Assembly (NCBI RefSeq): GCF_001657475.1
Contig: NZ_LXEY01000019.1
Coordinates: forward strand, 124,001-188,000
DNA length: 64,000 nucleotides
From: Enteractinococcus helveticum
GTDB taxonomy: Bacteria; Actinomycetota; Actinomycetes; Actinomycetales; Micrococcaceae
Direction: 5' to 3'
The position numbers and the translations under genes are program-made. Positions 16,353 through 24,352 of the stretch are shown in pieces. How positions within the stretch are numbered: position 1 is the stretch's first letter; each line of letters begins with the position of its first letter. Under the pieces are notes generated by a model. The model saw nothing but the letters and a program-made list of their open reading frames with translations. It searched no databases and had not been told where the DNA came from.

Positions 16353-17774
16353 ATGACCACAGGCGCCCACCACACGTTATCCGCCCGGATGGCCGAACTC
16401 AGAGCCTTCGCCGCGACCCGGGCCACTCATTCGCGCTCCTTTCGTATGGACCAGCTCAAAGCACTACGCGAAGTCTTCGAAGACTATTCGACAGACATTC
16501 AGGACGCCCTGTGGCAAGACATTGGCAAATCCTCGGCCCAAACGAACCAAAGCGAGTTCATTCCGGTCAAAGACGAAATTTCCTATGCCATGTTGCACCT
16601 GACCGACTGGATGGAACCCCAGCCCCGGTCCATCCCATACGGTTTACGCCCCGGCAAAGCCATGGTCAAACCCCGCCCGCTGGGCGTGGTGGGCATTATT
16701 GGCAACTGGACCCACCCGTTTTACAGCCTGCTGGCACCCCTGGTGGGTGCCGTGGCCGCGGGCAACTGCATGGTGCTCAAACCCTCCATGCACACCCCGC
16801 GCACCGCCAAACTCTTAGGCAGTATCCTGCCGGAATACCTCAACCCGCGCTCAATCGTGACCGTCACCGGGGGAGCAGACGCCCTGGAAGAACTCGTCGC
16901 GCAACCCCTGGATCACCTGTTTTTTACCGGCTCGGAAAGTCTGGGCCGCCGCGTGTACCAGCGGGCCGCCCAACAGCTTACCCCGGTCACGCTACAGCTG
17001 GGCGGCAAATCCCCGGTCATCGTCGTCGACGGCGCCGACTGGAAAACCATCGGACGGCGCATCGCCTACGGCAAATTCACCAACGCCGGCCAGAGCCTGG
17101 TCAGTCCCGACTACCTGATCGCCGTTGGGTACGACGTCGCAGCCAAAGTCCAACAGGGCGTCATCGATGCAATCCAAGAGTTCTACGGTCCCACCCCGGA
17201 CACGGCCAAACAGTTCGGCCGGATCATTACCCCGCAACACACCCAACGCCTGGTCGATCTGATTCGCGCCACCACCAAAGGAGCGGTCGGTGCCACCCCG
17301 GCTCGGCTCGTGCACGGTGGCAAATACAATATCGAATCCGCCTTCCTGGCCCCAACCATCCTGGCTGAGGTCGACCCGAATTCGGCGATCATGCAGGAAC
17401 AAATCCTGGGACCGATCTTGCCCATCCTGGTGGTCGACACCTATGACGAGGCCGTTGAATTCGCCAACTCCAAACCCACCGCTCCGGCCGCCTACCTCTT
17501 TTCTGAACGACGGCGCATCCGCAAAGACTTCATGCACCGCATTAACGCCGGGGCCGCCGTCATGAATGCGACCATTATTCAAGCTGTCCTGCCCTCACTG
17601 CCGCATAACTACACCGGAGCAGCCGGCTTCGGGACCTGGGGTGGCTATGAAAGCTTCCGGTTATTCTCGCAATATCGCACGCACTTCTATAAGCCGACCC
17701 GACTCGACACCCTCCAAGCCGCTTACCCGCCCGATCCGACCTATGGGCAACGAATGATTGACCGGTTGAAGTAA
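16353..17774 (+). CDS. Aldehyde dehydrogenase-fold protein lacking catalytic Cys and Glu
   Basis: By length (473) and sequence it belongs to the class 3 ALDH group, which oxidises aldehydes with NAD(P)+. The nucleotide-binding stretch G-V-V-G-I-I-G-N-W-T-H-P-F and the V-L-K-P-S segment are normal, as is F-T-G-S-E-S-L-G-R. But the general-base Glu of the E-L-G-G-K-S-P motif is Gln215 here (L-Q-L-G-G-K-S-P), and the nucleophilic Cys of the G-Q-x-C-x-x-P motif is Leu249 (N-A-G-Q-S-L-V-S-P-D-Y). Both changes are clean codon changes within an intact frame. The protein should therefore be unable to form the thiohemiacetal. The start ATG 16353 matches relatives; the TTG at 16329 adds eight residues. 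It is followed by the alkylation repair operon. Confidence 0.85.
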   Translation: MTTGAHHTLSARMAELRAFAATRATHSRSFRMDQLKALREVFEDYSTDIQDALWQDIGKSSAQTNQSEFIPVKDEISYAMLHLTDWMEPQPRSIPYGLRPGKAMVKPRPLGVVGIIGNWTHPFYSLLAPLVGAVAAGNCMVLKPSMHTPRTAKLLGSILPEYLNPRSIVTVTGGADALEELVAQPLDHLFFTGSESLGRRVYQRAAQQLTPVTLQLGGKSPVIVVDGADWKTIGRRIAYGKFTNAGQSLVSPDYLIAVGYDVAAKVQQGVIDAIQEFYGPTPDTAKQFGRIITPQHTQRLVDLIRATTKGAVGATPARLVHGGKYNIESAFLAPTILAEVDPNSAIMQEQILGPILPILVVDTYDEAVEFANSKPTAPAAYLFSERRRIRKDFMHRINAGAAVMNATIIQAVLPSLPHNYTGAAGFGTWGGYESFRLFSQYRTHFYKPTRLDTLQAAYPPDPTYGQRMIDRLK

Positions 17775-17784
17775 AAACAACCAT

Positions 17785-17828
17785 TGTGAGACCGGGTGAC
17801 GACGGTGGTAGAAAACTCGGATCTCACA
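17785..17828. promoter_or_regulatory. Inverted repeat in front of the alkylation-repair operon
   Basis: TGTGAGA (17785-17791) and TCTCACA (17822-17828) are exact inverted copies, extended inward by CCG/CGG, separated by about 22-30 nt. They fill the 80-nt gap between the ALDH-like gene and the sigma factor gene. Without a T-run it is a poor terminator, so an operator or a leader hairpin is more likely. Function is inferred from position only. Confidence 0.4.
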
Positions 17829-17857
17829 TTTCGGTTGGCTGACGCGTTTACTCAGTG

Positions 17858-18361
17858 ATGAAGATGCAATATCCATTCGAACAGGCCGTTACACGGCACG
17901 GGGCGACCGTGCTGCGGGTCTGCCGCGCCGTCCTCGGTTGGGGCGCGGACGCCGACGATGCATGGTCCGAGACGTTCCTGGCCGCGCTGAAGGCATGGCC
18001 GGAATTGGACGCGGACACCAACGTTGAAGCATGGCTGGTGCGCGTGGCTCACCGCAAGGCAATTGACATTACGCGCAAGCGGGCCCGGCAGGCGATCCCC
18101 ACCGACGTCGTCCCCGAACAGACTTCGTCCTTGGGCAACCCAGGGACCGATGAGTACCAGATATGGGAGGCAGTGGCCGCGCTGCCACAGCGGCAACGGC
18201 TCGCGGTGGCCTACCACTACCTCGGTGGCCTGCCGCACACCGAGACCGCCGATCTCATTGGTGGCAGTGCCGAGGCGGTGCGACGAGCCGCAGCCGACGG
18301 CATCAAGAGCTTGAGACAGACCTATCACGCAGCCGAGCACACGAAAGGAGCACCCCGATGA
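17858..18361 (+). CDS. Sigma-70 family (ECF-like) factor heading alkylation operon
   Basis: A 167-residue protein with ECF architecture: a sigma-2 region (about 10-80: F-E-Q-A-V ... A-D-D-A-W-S-E-T-F-L-A-A-L-K-A-W-P ... A-W-L-V-R-V-A-H-R-K-A-I-D-x-x-R-K-R-A-R) and sigma-4 (about 105-155: A-L-P-Q-R-Q-R-L-A-V-A-Y-H-Y-L-G-G-L-P-H-T-E-T-A-D-L-I-G-G-S). The sigma-4 helix-turn-helix is followed by R-R-A-A-A-D-G-I-K-S-L-R. Three possible starts (17855, 17858, 17864) cluster. No anti-sigma gene is adjacent; instead the stop overlaps the ogt start in ATGA. The pairing with ogt suggests it controls this operon, taking the place Ada occupies elsewhere. Whether it truly replaces the principal sigma or acts otherwise is unknown. 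Confidence 0.8.
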   Translation: MKMQYPFEQAVTRHGATVLRVCRAVLGWGADADDAWSETFLAALKAWPELDADTNVEAWLVRVAHRKAIDITRKRARQAIPTDVVPEQTSSLGNPGTDEYQIWEAVAALPQRQRLAVAYHYLGGLPHTETADLIGGSAEAVRRAAADGIKSLRQTYHAAEHTKGAPR

Positions 18362-19002
18362 GTGACAACACACCAACCAACATGAGTCATCCGGCCCAAT
18401 ATGGCACGACGGCCGAGCACGCCGCTCTGTTTCCGATCGAAACCGGTGCGCTGGAGGATCTGCACGCGCACCTGGCCGCACTGGCCGGGCAACGCAGGCT
18501 CCTTGACGTCGCCTACCGCACGATTGACACGCCGGTCGGCACCCTCCTGCTGGCAGCCACCGAAACCGGGCTGGTGCGGGTGGCATTTGAACGCGAAGAC
18601 TTCGACACCGTGCTCGCCTCGCTGGCAACCAAGATCAGCCCCCGAGTGCTGGAGGCACCCGGCCGGTTGGACGCGGTGGCCGCGGAGCTGGACGAGTACT
18701 TCGCCGGGACACGGCACGCCTTCGACGTCCCATTGGACTACGCACTGTCCGCGGGATTCCGGCAAATAGTGCAGCGCTACCTACCTAACATCGCCTACGG
18801 CCACACCCAGTCCTATAAGGAGGTGGCCGAACTGGTCGGCAACCCCAAGGCTGTCCGCGCGGTTGGCACCGCGTGTGCGACCAACCCGTTGCCGGTGGTG
18901 GTGCCCTGCCATCGGGTACTGCGTAGTGACGGCGGCTTGGGCGGCTACCTAGGCGGCCTGGACGCCAAGACGACCCTGCTGGAATTGGAAAAGGCAGCAT
19001 GA
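18358..19002 (+). CDS. ogt: Methylated-DNA-[protein]-cysteine S-methyltransferase
   Basis: Suicide repair protein that moves the methyl group from O6-methylguanine or O4-methylthymine to its own Cys. The active site is V-P-C-H-R-V with acceptor Cys184; upstream are the recognition helix region Y-G-H-T-Q-S-Y-K-E-V-A and the Arg-containing K-A-V-R-A-V-G-T-A; downstream G-G-L-G-G-Y-L-G-G-L is the usual closing segment. The N-terminal domain begins near residue 55 (Y-R-T-I-D-T-P-V-G-T-L-L-L-A); the first ~50 residues are an extra segment. Translation is coupled to the sigma gene by a 4-nt ATGA overlap. An Ada-type DNA-binding domain is absent. Confidence 0.93.
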   Translation: MSDNTPTNMSHPAQYGTTAEHAALFPIETGALEDLHAHLAALAGQRRLLDVAYRTIDTPVGTLLLAATETGLVRVAFEREDFDTVLASLATKISPRVLEAPGRLDAVAAELDEYFAGTRHAFDVPLDYALSAGFRQIVQRYLPNIAYGHTQSYKEVAELVGNPKAVRAVGTACATNPLPVVVPCHRVLRSDGGLGGYLGGLDAKTTLLELEKAA

Positions 19003-19018
19003 CCGCCAGGAGGAGCCG

Positions 19019-19546
19019 ATGAACACCCTGTTCGGAGACGACGTGCTCCACCGCCCCACCCCACAGCTGCCCGACGGCGCACACTACGTGCCGCACTGGC
19101 TCACGCTGGAACAGCAGCGCTGGCTCGTCGCCCGCTTCCACGAATTCCCCGATTGGATGGTGCGCCTGGGCCGCAGTGCCCTGGTGGCTGCAACGGGCGA
19201 TCCCAGCGCAGGCGATGATTACACACCCGATGCCGCCCTGGTCAATTACTACGACGACGCCGCCCGCATGGGTATGCACCAGGACAAGGACGAACACTCC
19301 ACAGCCCCGGTGATCTCATTGTCGATCGGTGACACCTGCTTATTCCGGTTCGGCAACACCCAGACCCGCAATAAGCCCTATCAGGACATTGCGCTCGCCT
19401 CAGGCGACCTCTTCGTCTTCGGCGGCCCATCGCGGATGGCATATCACGGCATCCCGAAGATCTATCCCGGTACCGCGCCACAAGGGTGCGGACTGGAGGC
19501 CGGGCGGATCAATATCACCATGCGCGTCACCGGTCTCAACGGCTGA
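19019..19546 (+). CDS. alkB: AlkB-family Fe(II)/2-oxoglutarate DNA dioxygenase
   Basis: Oxidative demethylase that removes methyl groups from 1-methyladenine and 3-methylcytosine in DNA. GGAGGAG precedes the ATG. The iron ligands are seen as M-H-Q-D-K-D (His87, Asp89) and Y-H-G-I-P (His143), and the 2-oxoglutarate-binding Arg lies in R-I-N-I-T-M-R near the end. V-N-Y-Y-D-D-A-A-R-M-G just before the HxD motif is the nucleotide-recognition lid typical of AlkB. At 175 residues it is short relative to E. coli AlkB (216), the N-terminal extension being reduced. It lies 16 nt after ogt and 51 nt before tag, in one operon. Confidence 0.9.
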   Translation: MNTLFGDDVLHRPTPQLPDGAHYVPHWLTLEQQRWLVARFHEFPDWMVRLGRSALVAATGDPSAGDDYTPDAALVNYYDDAARMGMHQDKDEHSTAPVISLSIGDTCLFRFGNTQTRNKPYQDIALASGDLFVFGGPSRMAYHGIPKIYPGTAPQGCGLEAGRINITMRVTGLNG

Positions 19547-19597
19547 GCAGACCGATGAATCGCCCTTGCGTATCCACACGAGCGAAAGAAGCAGCCC

Positions 19598-20233
19598 TTG
19601 AGCACACCCTCCACCGCAGGACCCACCGGTATGTCGCAAGACCCGGGCGTCGTCGTCGGCGATGATGGCCTGGCCCGCCCGGCGTGGGCGAGTGTCGACC
19701 CGATGCTGCGCGCTTATTACGACACCGAATGGGGCATGCCCGTGCGTGACGAACAGGGCATGTATGAGCGCATCAGCCTGGAAGCCTTCCAAGCAGGATT
19801 GTCGTGGGCAACGATCCTACGCAAACGCCCCGCCTTCCGTGTGGCATTCGAGGGCTTCGACCCTGAACGGGTCGCACGCTACGGAGATTCTGAGATCGAA
19901 CGACTCGTCAACGATGCCGGGATCGTGCGCAACCGTGCCAAGATTCAGGCGGCAATCACCAACGCAAACGCGACCATTCGCCTACGCGATAAGGGCGGCC
20001 TGGCGGAGTTCGTTTGGTCATTCCAGCCTGCCACGACACCGGTGCCGCACACTGTCGCCGAGATTCCCACACAATCCCCGGAATCGCTGGCACTGGCCAA
20101 AGCACTGCGCAAGGAAGGGTTCACTTTCGTTGGCCCCACCACGATGTACGCGCTGATGGAAGCTATTGGGATCATCGACACCCACCTGGTCGGATCACAC
20201 CGCCGCGGCTCCTCGGGCGTCTGGCCAGCATGA
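19598..20233 (+). CDS. tag: DNA-3-methyladenine glycosylase I (Tag)
   Basis: Excises 3-methyladenine from DNA. TTG 19598 is preceded by GAAAGA; ATG 19631 is an alternative. Recognised by Y-Y-D-T-E-W-G-M-P-V, E-A-F-Q-A-G-L-S-W-A-T-I-L-R-K-R, V-N-D-A-G-I-V-R-N-R-A-K-I-Q-A and G-F-T-F-V-G-P-T-T-M-Y-A-L-M-E-A-I-G. The catalytic-pocket Glu of D-T-E-W-G is present. The zinc snap of E. coli Tag (Cys4, His17, His175, Cys179) is largely missing: no Cys in the first segment, Tyr in place of His17, Ser in place of the last Cys, with only the H of D-T-H-L-V-G kept. The stop overlaps the alkA start by ATGA. Confidence 0.9.
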   Translation: MSTPSTAGPTGMSQDPGVVVGDDGLARPAWASVDPMLRAYYDTEWGMPVRDEQGMYERISLEAFQAGLSWATILRKRPAFRVAFEGFDPERVARYGDSEIERLVNDAGIVRNRAKIQAAITNANATIRLRDKGGLAEFVWSFQPATTPVPHTVAEIPTQSPESLALAKALRKEGFTFVGPTTMYALMEAIGIIDTHLVGSHRRGSSGVWPA

Positions 20234-21081
20234 AGAGTACCGCGCAGATCAGGGTGGACGCCAACGGCCCCTTCGACTCCGACGCCGCCCTTGCAACGCT
20301 GACCGCACACACGATCCCGGGCCTGCACCGACTCAACCCCGACGAGGCAGCACTGACCCGCAGGCTCACCATCCACGGCGACCCACATGCAGTTACCGTC
20401 CGACTCGACCCCGGCGGTGCCACCGTGTTCACGACGACGTCAGATCAGACCGTTCACGAGGAAATCACCACCCGGGTGCGCCATTGGTTCGACCTCGACA
20501 CCGACCTCACGCCCATCAACGCGCACCTCGGCTCACACCCGGTTTTTACCGAACAAGTCCGGTTGCGACCCGGGGTTAGGATCACGCGCTTCCAGGCCCC
20601 ATTTGAGGCCGTCATGCTCACCGTGCTGGGACAACAGGTTTCGCTGGCCGCCGCACGACGATTTGCAGCGCGGCTCGTGGCCGCCTACGGCACCGACCTT
20701 GCCGAGGCCGGCGAGGTTGACGGGCTCGGCTTATTTCCCACACTGTCCCGGCTCGCGGCCGTGCCCGTCGAAGATTTGCGTGCCGCCATTGGACTCACCG
20801 GCAGCCGGGCTCGCACCGTACACGAGGTCGCCGTGCTCTTCACCGAGACAGACGGTGATCTGCTGCCGGAGCGGTCGCGGTTGCATGCCGTCCATGGGAT
20901 CGGCCCGTGGACGCTGGACTACCTCGCGATCCGCGCCGGCACCGACCCGGACGCATTCCCCGCAACCGACGCCGTGCTGCGCCGTATGCTCGCAGCCGCC
21001 GACCTCGACACAGCCTCAACCGCGAACTGGAACCCGTATCGCAGTTACGCAGCAACACGACTCTGGGCACAACTACTCTGA
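20230..21081 (+). CDS. alkA: DNA-3-methyladenine glycosylase II (AlkA-like)
   Basis: HhH-GPD superfamily base-excision enzyme for alkylated purines. The 283-residue protein has the mixed N-terminal domain of AlkA (residues 1-100) and then the helical core: L-T-V-L-G-Q-Q-V-S-L-A-A-A, the helix-hairpin-helix L-H-A-V-H-G-I-G-P-W-T-L-D-Y-L-A-I-R, and A-F-P-A-T-D-A-V-L-R-R in which Asp247 is the catalytic residue. No methyl-accepting Ada domains are fused, in contrast with the Ada-AlkA fusions common in Actinobacteria. ATG 20230 overlaps the tag stop; it is the last gene of the alkylation operon and is followed by a 225-nt gap without a clear terminator. The operon is visibly richer in G+C than the lipoprotein gene after it. 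Confidence 0.9.
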   Translation: MKSTAQIRVDANGPFDSDAALATLTAHTIPGLHRLNPDEAALTRRLTIHGDPHAVTVRLDPGGATVFTTTSDQTVHEEITTRVRHWFDLDTDLTPINAHLGSHPVFTEQVRLRPGVRITRFQAPFEAVMLTVLGQQVSLAAARRFAARLVAAYGTDLAEAGEVDGLGLFPTLSRLAAVPVEDLRAAIGLTGSRARTVHEVAVLFTETDGDLLPERSRLHAVHGIGPWTLDYLAIRAGTDPDAFPATDAVLRRMLAAADLDTASTANWNPYRSYAATRLWAQLL

Positions 21082-21306
21082 AACACGTTTCGCCACCAAA
21101 CGAAGCTGTGAATCCAGGTAGGGAACCCACTCGTTCGGGGTCTGTCTAGAACTGTACCCAGTCGGTTAATTGACGCGCATTTTGTCTCCATGGCGGAGTA
21201 GCGCCTCGAAGTTATCCACAATTTTGATAGAAGCCGAAGTGCTGAGTCGACATCCACCCTAGGTTAGATACCAGTCCTAGACGATGCCGACCCGAAAGAA
21301 GCTTTG

Positions 21307-21957
21307 ATGACTACCCCAAAGAATACACTCTCCGTCATGCAAATCGCCTCCGCAGCCTTCGGCCTGGCCCTGGCGCTGAGCGGGTGTTCCTCAAGTGAGG
21401 CAGATGAGATACGCAGCGAACCATCGCCGAGTATCGAATCCGCCGAGACCAAAGAATATGTTGCTGCCTCAGCTGAGGGACCGGCACAAAACGTGCCCAA
21501 ACCGGTGCTGCCGGAGGCGGTGAACGACAACAGCGCAAACGGTGCCCGCGCCACCGTCGAATATTTCTGGCAGGCCGTGGACTACGGGCGTTTGACCGGC
21601 GACACTGCACCGATCGAACAAGTAACCCACTACGTATGTGAAGCCTGTAACCAGCTGATTTATAAATGGGAACAGATCTATGCCGACGACGCCTGGGCGG
21701 TGTTAGATGGCGAAACCAGCATCCAGATTGGTGAGGTCCAACAGAACTTCGACGATGCTAACGACGAAGAGTGGACCGCCGTCCTATTCAAAATGCAGGA
21801 ACCTGCCAGCCAGTTCTACGAAGATGGCGTGCTCAACGAAGATGCGAGCATCGAGGGCGGAGAATCGGCCGGCTGGTGGGTGGAGATGGTCTACGACGAA
21901 GACGACGGCCAGTGGGTCATCGACTGGTTAGACCTCGATTCGACATTCGATGAATAA
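21307..21957 (+). CDS. DUF6318-type lipoprotein
   Basis: Exported lipoprotein of unknown function. The signal peptide ends in L-A-L-S-G-C, a lipobox with the lipid-modified Cys at about residue 24 of this start. A Ser/Glu-rich linker follows, then a folded domain starting N-S-A-N-G-A-R-A-T-V-E-Y-F-W-Q-A-V-D-Y-G, matching the actinobacterial DUF6318 pattern, with a C-x-x-C pair (Y-V-C-E-A-C-N) that may form a disulfide. ATG 21307 is preceded by GAAAGAAG. The 225 nt between alkA and this gene hold no gene that I can see. Possible relation to ligand-binding NTF2-like domains is only suggested by the Y-F-W segment. Confidence 0.75.
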   Translation: MTTPKNTLSVMQIASAAFGLALALSGCSSSEADEIRSEPSPSIESAETKEYVAASAEGPAQNVPKPVLPEAVNDNSANGARATVEYFWQAVDYGRLTGDTAPIEQVTHYVCEACNQLIYKWEQIYADDAWAVLDGETSIQIGEVQQNFDDANDEEWTAVLFKMQEPASQFYEDGVLNEDASIEGGESAGWWVEMVYDEDDGQWVIDWLDLDSTFDE

Positions 21958-21966
21958 CCGCTGGGC

Positions 21967-21994
21967 GGCTACCCAAGCTAGCGGGTAGGTAGCC
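21967..21994. terminator. Weak hairpin at the convergent lipoprotein-thioesterase junction
   Basis: GGCTACCC and GGTAGCC pair imperfectly around the stop codon of the thioesterase. There is no T-run, so termination efficiency is doubtful; the genes are only 20 nt apart and nothing better is visible. Confidence 0.3.
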
Positions 21995-22427
21995 GGTCGC
22001 GATTATAAGAAATGTCGGTGTATCCGTGCGGTTGGGGTGTACCATCTTCGCCCAGAGATACGAACACGATTTTGTCGATGCTCAGGATCACCTTGCGGGT
22101 AATCATATTGCGGACCACGGCGCGCATGGTCATCGAAGTCCGACCGAAATGTATGGCCTTGAGACCCATTTCGATCATGTCACCTTGCACAGCGGAGGCC
22201 ACGAAGTTGATTTCCGACATCATTTTGGTCACCGCACGATGGTTGCCCATCTGCAGGATCGCATAGATCGCGGCTTCTTCGTCAACCCAGCGCAGCAGCG
22301 CACCGCCGAACAGGGTGCCATTGGCATTAAGATCTTCCGGCTTGACCCATTTACGGGTGTGGAAGTTCATGCCGTCATCGAGAACACTAAACTGTTGGGT
22401 TTGGGGATGAATCGCTGAATCACTCAT
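21978..22427 (-). CDS. Acyl-CoA thioesterase (hotdog fold, YciA-like)
   Basis: Cytosolic hydrolase releasing free fatty acid and CoA from acyl-CoA. The 149-residue product shows P-E-D-L-N-A-N-G-T-L-F-G-G-A-L-L-R-W-V-D-E-E-A-A, which is the YciA/ACOT hotdog signature with the catalytic Asn/Asp pair, then I-N-F-V-A-S-A-V-Q-G-D-M and the strand F-G-R-T-S-M. ATG 22427 is taken as the start; GTG 22451 is in frame but has no better upstream signal. The amidase lies 72 nt upstream in the same direction, so they may share a transcript. Chain-length preference cannot be predicted. Confidence 0.87.
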   Translation of the reverse strand: MSDSAIHPQTQQFSVLDDGMNFHTRKWVKPEDLNANGTLFGGALLRWVDEEAAIYAILQMGNHRAVTKMMSEINFVASAVQGDMIEMGLKAIHFGRTSMTMRAVVRNMITRKVILSIDKIVFVSLGEDGTPQPHGYTDISYNRDRLPTR

Positions 22428-22499
22428 ATGCCAAACTGTAGTTTCAGCCACAGCATATGGCGATAACCCCGCTCACAGTTTGCGCTGTCAGATGCAGTA

Positions 22500-23903
22500 T
22501 TATTCTGAAGGCTTGTTCCCCGCCACGAGTGCCTCAAGACGAGCACCCAGGCGCAGCAATTGCCCCTCGGTTCCCGCACGCCCAACCGCCTGAATAGACC
22601 ACGACATACCGTTGTCATCGTCCTTGATCGGAATCGAGATGGCCGGCAGCCCCATCACGTTGATCATCGAGGTATATGGCGTGAACTTGCACTGGTATTC
22701 GTAGTCGTCTTGGGCTTCCATCGCCGAAAATGTTCCGACCGGCGGTGGGGTAAACGCCAACACCGGGGTCAGCACGACGTCATAGGCGGAGAACTGACGA
22801 CGTGTATCGGCAGCCCAGTCCGACAATTCAGCAACTGCGGCCTCATATTGTTCTTGGGTGCGCTCGCGGGCCTGTTTCAAGAAGTCCCTGGCCAGGGCTT
22901 CCATCCGCTCCTCGGCGCCCTCGGGCATTGGGATGCGCGTCAGGCCTTGAGTCCAGACCGTTTGGAAATTCTTGTGGTAGCCGCCACGGTAGGAAAAGCT
23001 CATTTCCTCAACCGATAAGCCCTCTTTACTCAGCAGCGTCACCGCAAGGGTCAATGCTTGGACCGCCGACTGCGACAACGTGATATCAAGATCCGGCTGG
23101 AACGGGGAAGCCGTCGTGTACCCGATCGAGAGGTCACCGGCTGACTCGCGGCCCTGCTGGGCTGCGGTCAGATACCGGCCGTTGGACTGGGTCGGATCCA
23201 CCAGGGCATCCATCAGCAGCGCGGCGTCTTCGACCGTGCGAGCCAGCGGACCGGTAACCGACAGGTTTTTGACGTCGTCGTTGTGTTCATCGGTTGGGAT
23301 GGTGCCCCGGCCAGGCTTGAGCCCAACGATGCCGGTGGCGGCAGCAGGAATTCGGATCGACCCGCCACCATCGGTACCCGGGGCAACCGGCAGCAGGCCT
23401 GCGGCAACTGCGGCAGCAGCCCCACCGGAAGAACCACCCGCGGTCAGTTCCGGATTTCGTGGGTTGCGAGCCGGCTCGGAGATCACATTATCTGAGTGAC
23501 ACGACAGCGCGAACTCAGGCAGTGTGGTCTTACCGACCTGCACCACGCCGGCGGTGTTCATGTTCAACGAGACGGGTTCGTCTTCAAGCTGCGGCTCGGT
23601 ATCGGCAAACAGCCTGGAGCCAAACGTGGTGACCATCCCGGCCACATTGACCGTGTCTTTAAAAGCTAGGGGCAGGCCGTGCAGTGGTCCGACCACACCG
23701 GTGGCCGCATAGGCCTCGTCCAACTCATCTGCACGAGCCAGCGCGGCGTCGTCATGCACCGCCATAAAGGCACCCAGATCGGTGCGCTGGTGGATCACGG
23801 AAAGATAATATTCGGTGACTTGACGGGCAGTATAGGTACCGGCGGCAATCGCATCTCGCAGCTGGCGTGCGGAAAGCGAACCGAAAGCGTGATGTTCAGT
23901 CAT
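22500..23903 (-). CDS. Amidase signature family hydrolase
   Basis: Amidase using a Ser-cisSer-Lys triad. The Lys is in L-A-F-K-D-T-V-N-V (about residue 86), the glycine-serine loop is A-G-G-S-S-G-G-A-A-A-A-V and the nucleophile lies in T-D-G-G-G-S-I-R-I-P-A-A. Length (467) is normal. GatA function is unlikely because gatC and gatB are absent and the C-terminal half diverges. Start ATG 23903 matches the family; TTG 23924 also exists. The reading direction is opposite to the rhodanese gene, and the intergenic 82 nt must hold both promoters. Natural amide substrate unknown. Confidence 0.87.
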   Translation of the reverse strand: MTEHHAFGSLSARQLRDAIAAGTYTARQVTEYYLSVIHQRTDLGAFMAVHDDAALARADELDEAYAATGVVGPLHGLPLAFKDTVNVAGMVTTFGSRLFADTEPQLEDEPVSLNMNTAGVVQVGKTTLPEFALSCHSDNVISEPARNPRNPELTAGGSSGGAAAAVAAGLLPVAPGTDGGGSIRIPAAATGIVGLKPGRGTIPTDEHNDDVKNLSVTGPLARTVEDAALLMDALVDPTQSNGRYLTAAQQGRESAGDLSIGYTTASPFQPDLDITLSQSAVQALTLAVTLLSKEGLSVEEMSFSYRGGYHKNFQTVWTQGLTRIPMPEGAEERMEALARDFLKQARERTQEQYEAAVAELSDWAADTRRQFSAYDVVLTPVLAFTPPPVGTFSAMEAQDDYEYQCKFTPYTSMINVMGLPAISIPIKDDDNGMSWSIQAVGRAGTEGQLLRLGARLEALVAGNKPSE

Positions 23904-23985
23904 GGATTCAACTGTATACGCCAACGGTTAGAATCGTGCGGCTTTTACTGGCAGCCGAGCGTTTTTCTGGTTTACCATAGGCCCC

Positions 23986-24312
23986 ATGAGCGACTTTGAA
24001 ACCCTCACCGTAGACCAAGTGCCCGACGACGCCAACATCCTAGATGTGCGCGATCCGTATGAATTCGACGCCGGCCACATCCCGGGCGCGATTAATATCC
24101 CGCTGGACCAACTGCCCCTGCGCATCGAAGAACTTGACCCCGATACCGACTATTACGTCATCTGCCGCACCGGGGGCCGCTCCGCGAGAGCCACCCCGTA
24201 CATGGAAATGCACGGATACTCGGCCGTCAACGTTGCCGGTGGGTGCGGCGCCTGGCTGGAAGCCGACAAACCGCTGGTGTCGGAAACCGGGGCAGAACCG
24301 ATCGTGCGCTAA
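23986..24312 (+). CDS. Single-domain rhodanese-like sulfurtransferase
   Basis: A 108-residue cytosolic rhodanese with the catalytic loop C-R-T-G-G-R; the persulfide-carrying Cys is residue 60. The N-terminal CH2A-like motif L-D-V-R-D-P-Y-E-F-D-A-G-H-I-P-G-A is complete, as is V-N-V-A-G-G-C-G-A-W close to the end. A TACCAT box at 23973-23978 sits seven bases before the ATG and there is no ribosome binding site, so a leaderless mRNA is likely. It precedes pheA by 40 nt; thiol donor and acceptor are unknown. Confidence 0.9.
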   Translation: MSDFETLTVDQVPDDANILDVRDPYEFDAGHIPGAINIPLDQLPLRIEELDPDTDYYVICRTGGRSARATPYMEMHGYSAVNVAGGCGAWLEADKPLVSETGAEPIVR

Positions 24313-24352
24313 AACCACGCACGGTGTTTCCGGGTGGCTAAGATAGGCAGTT

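Noticed and set aside
16511-17368. A 285-codon plus-strand ORF inside the ALDH-like gene
   Set aside because: It is an Arg/His/Pro-rich out-of-frame reading of the ALDH frame without any family match.
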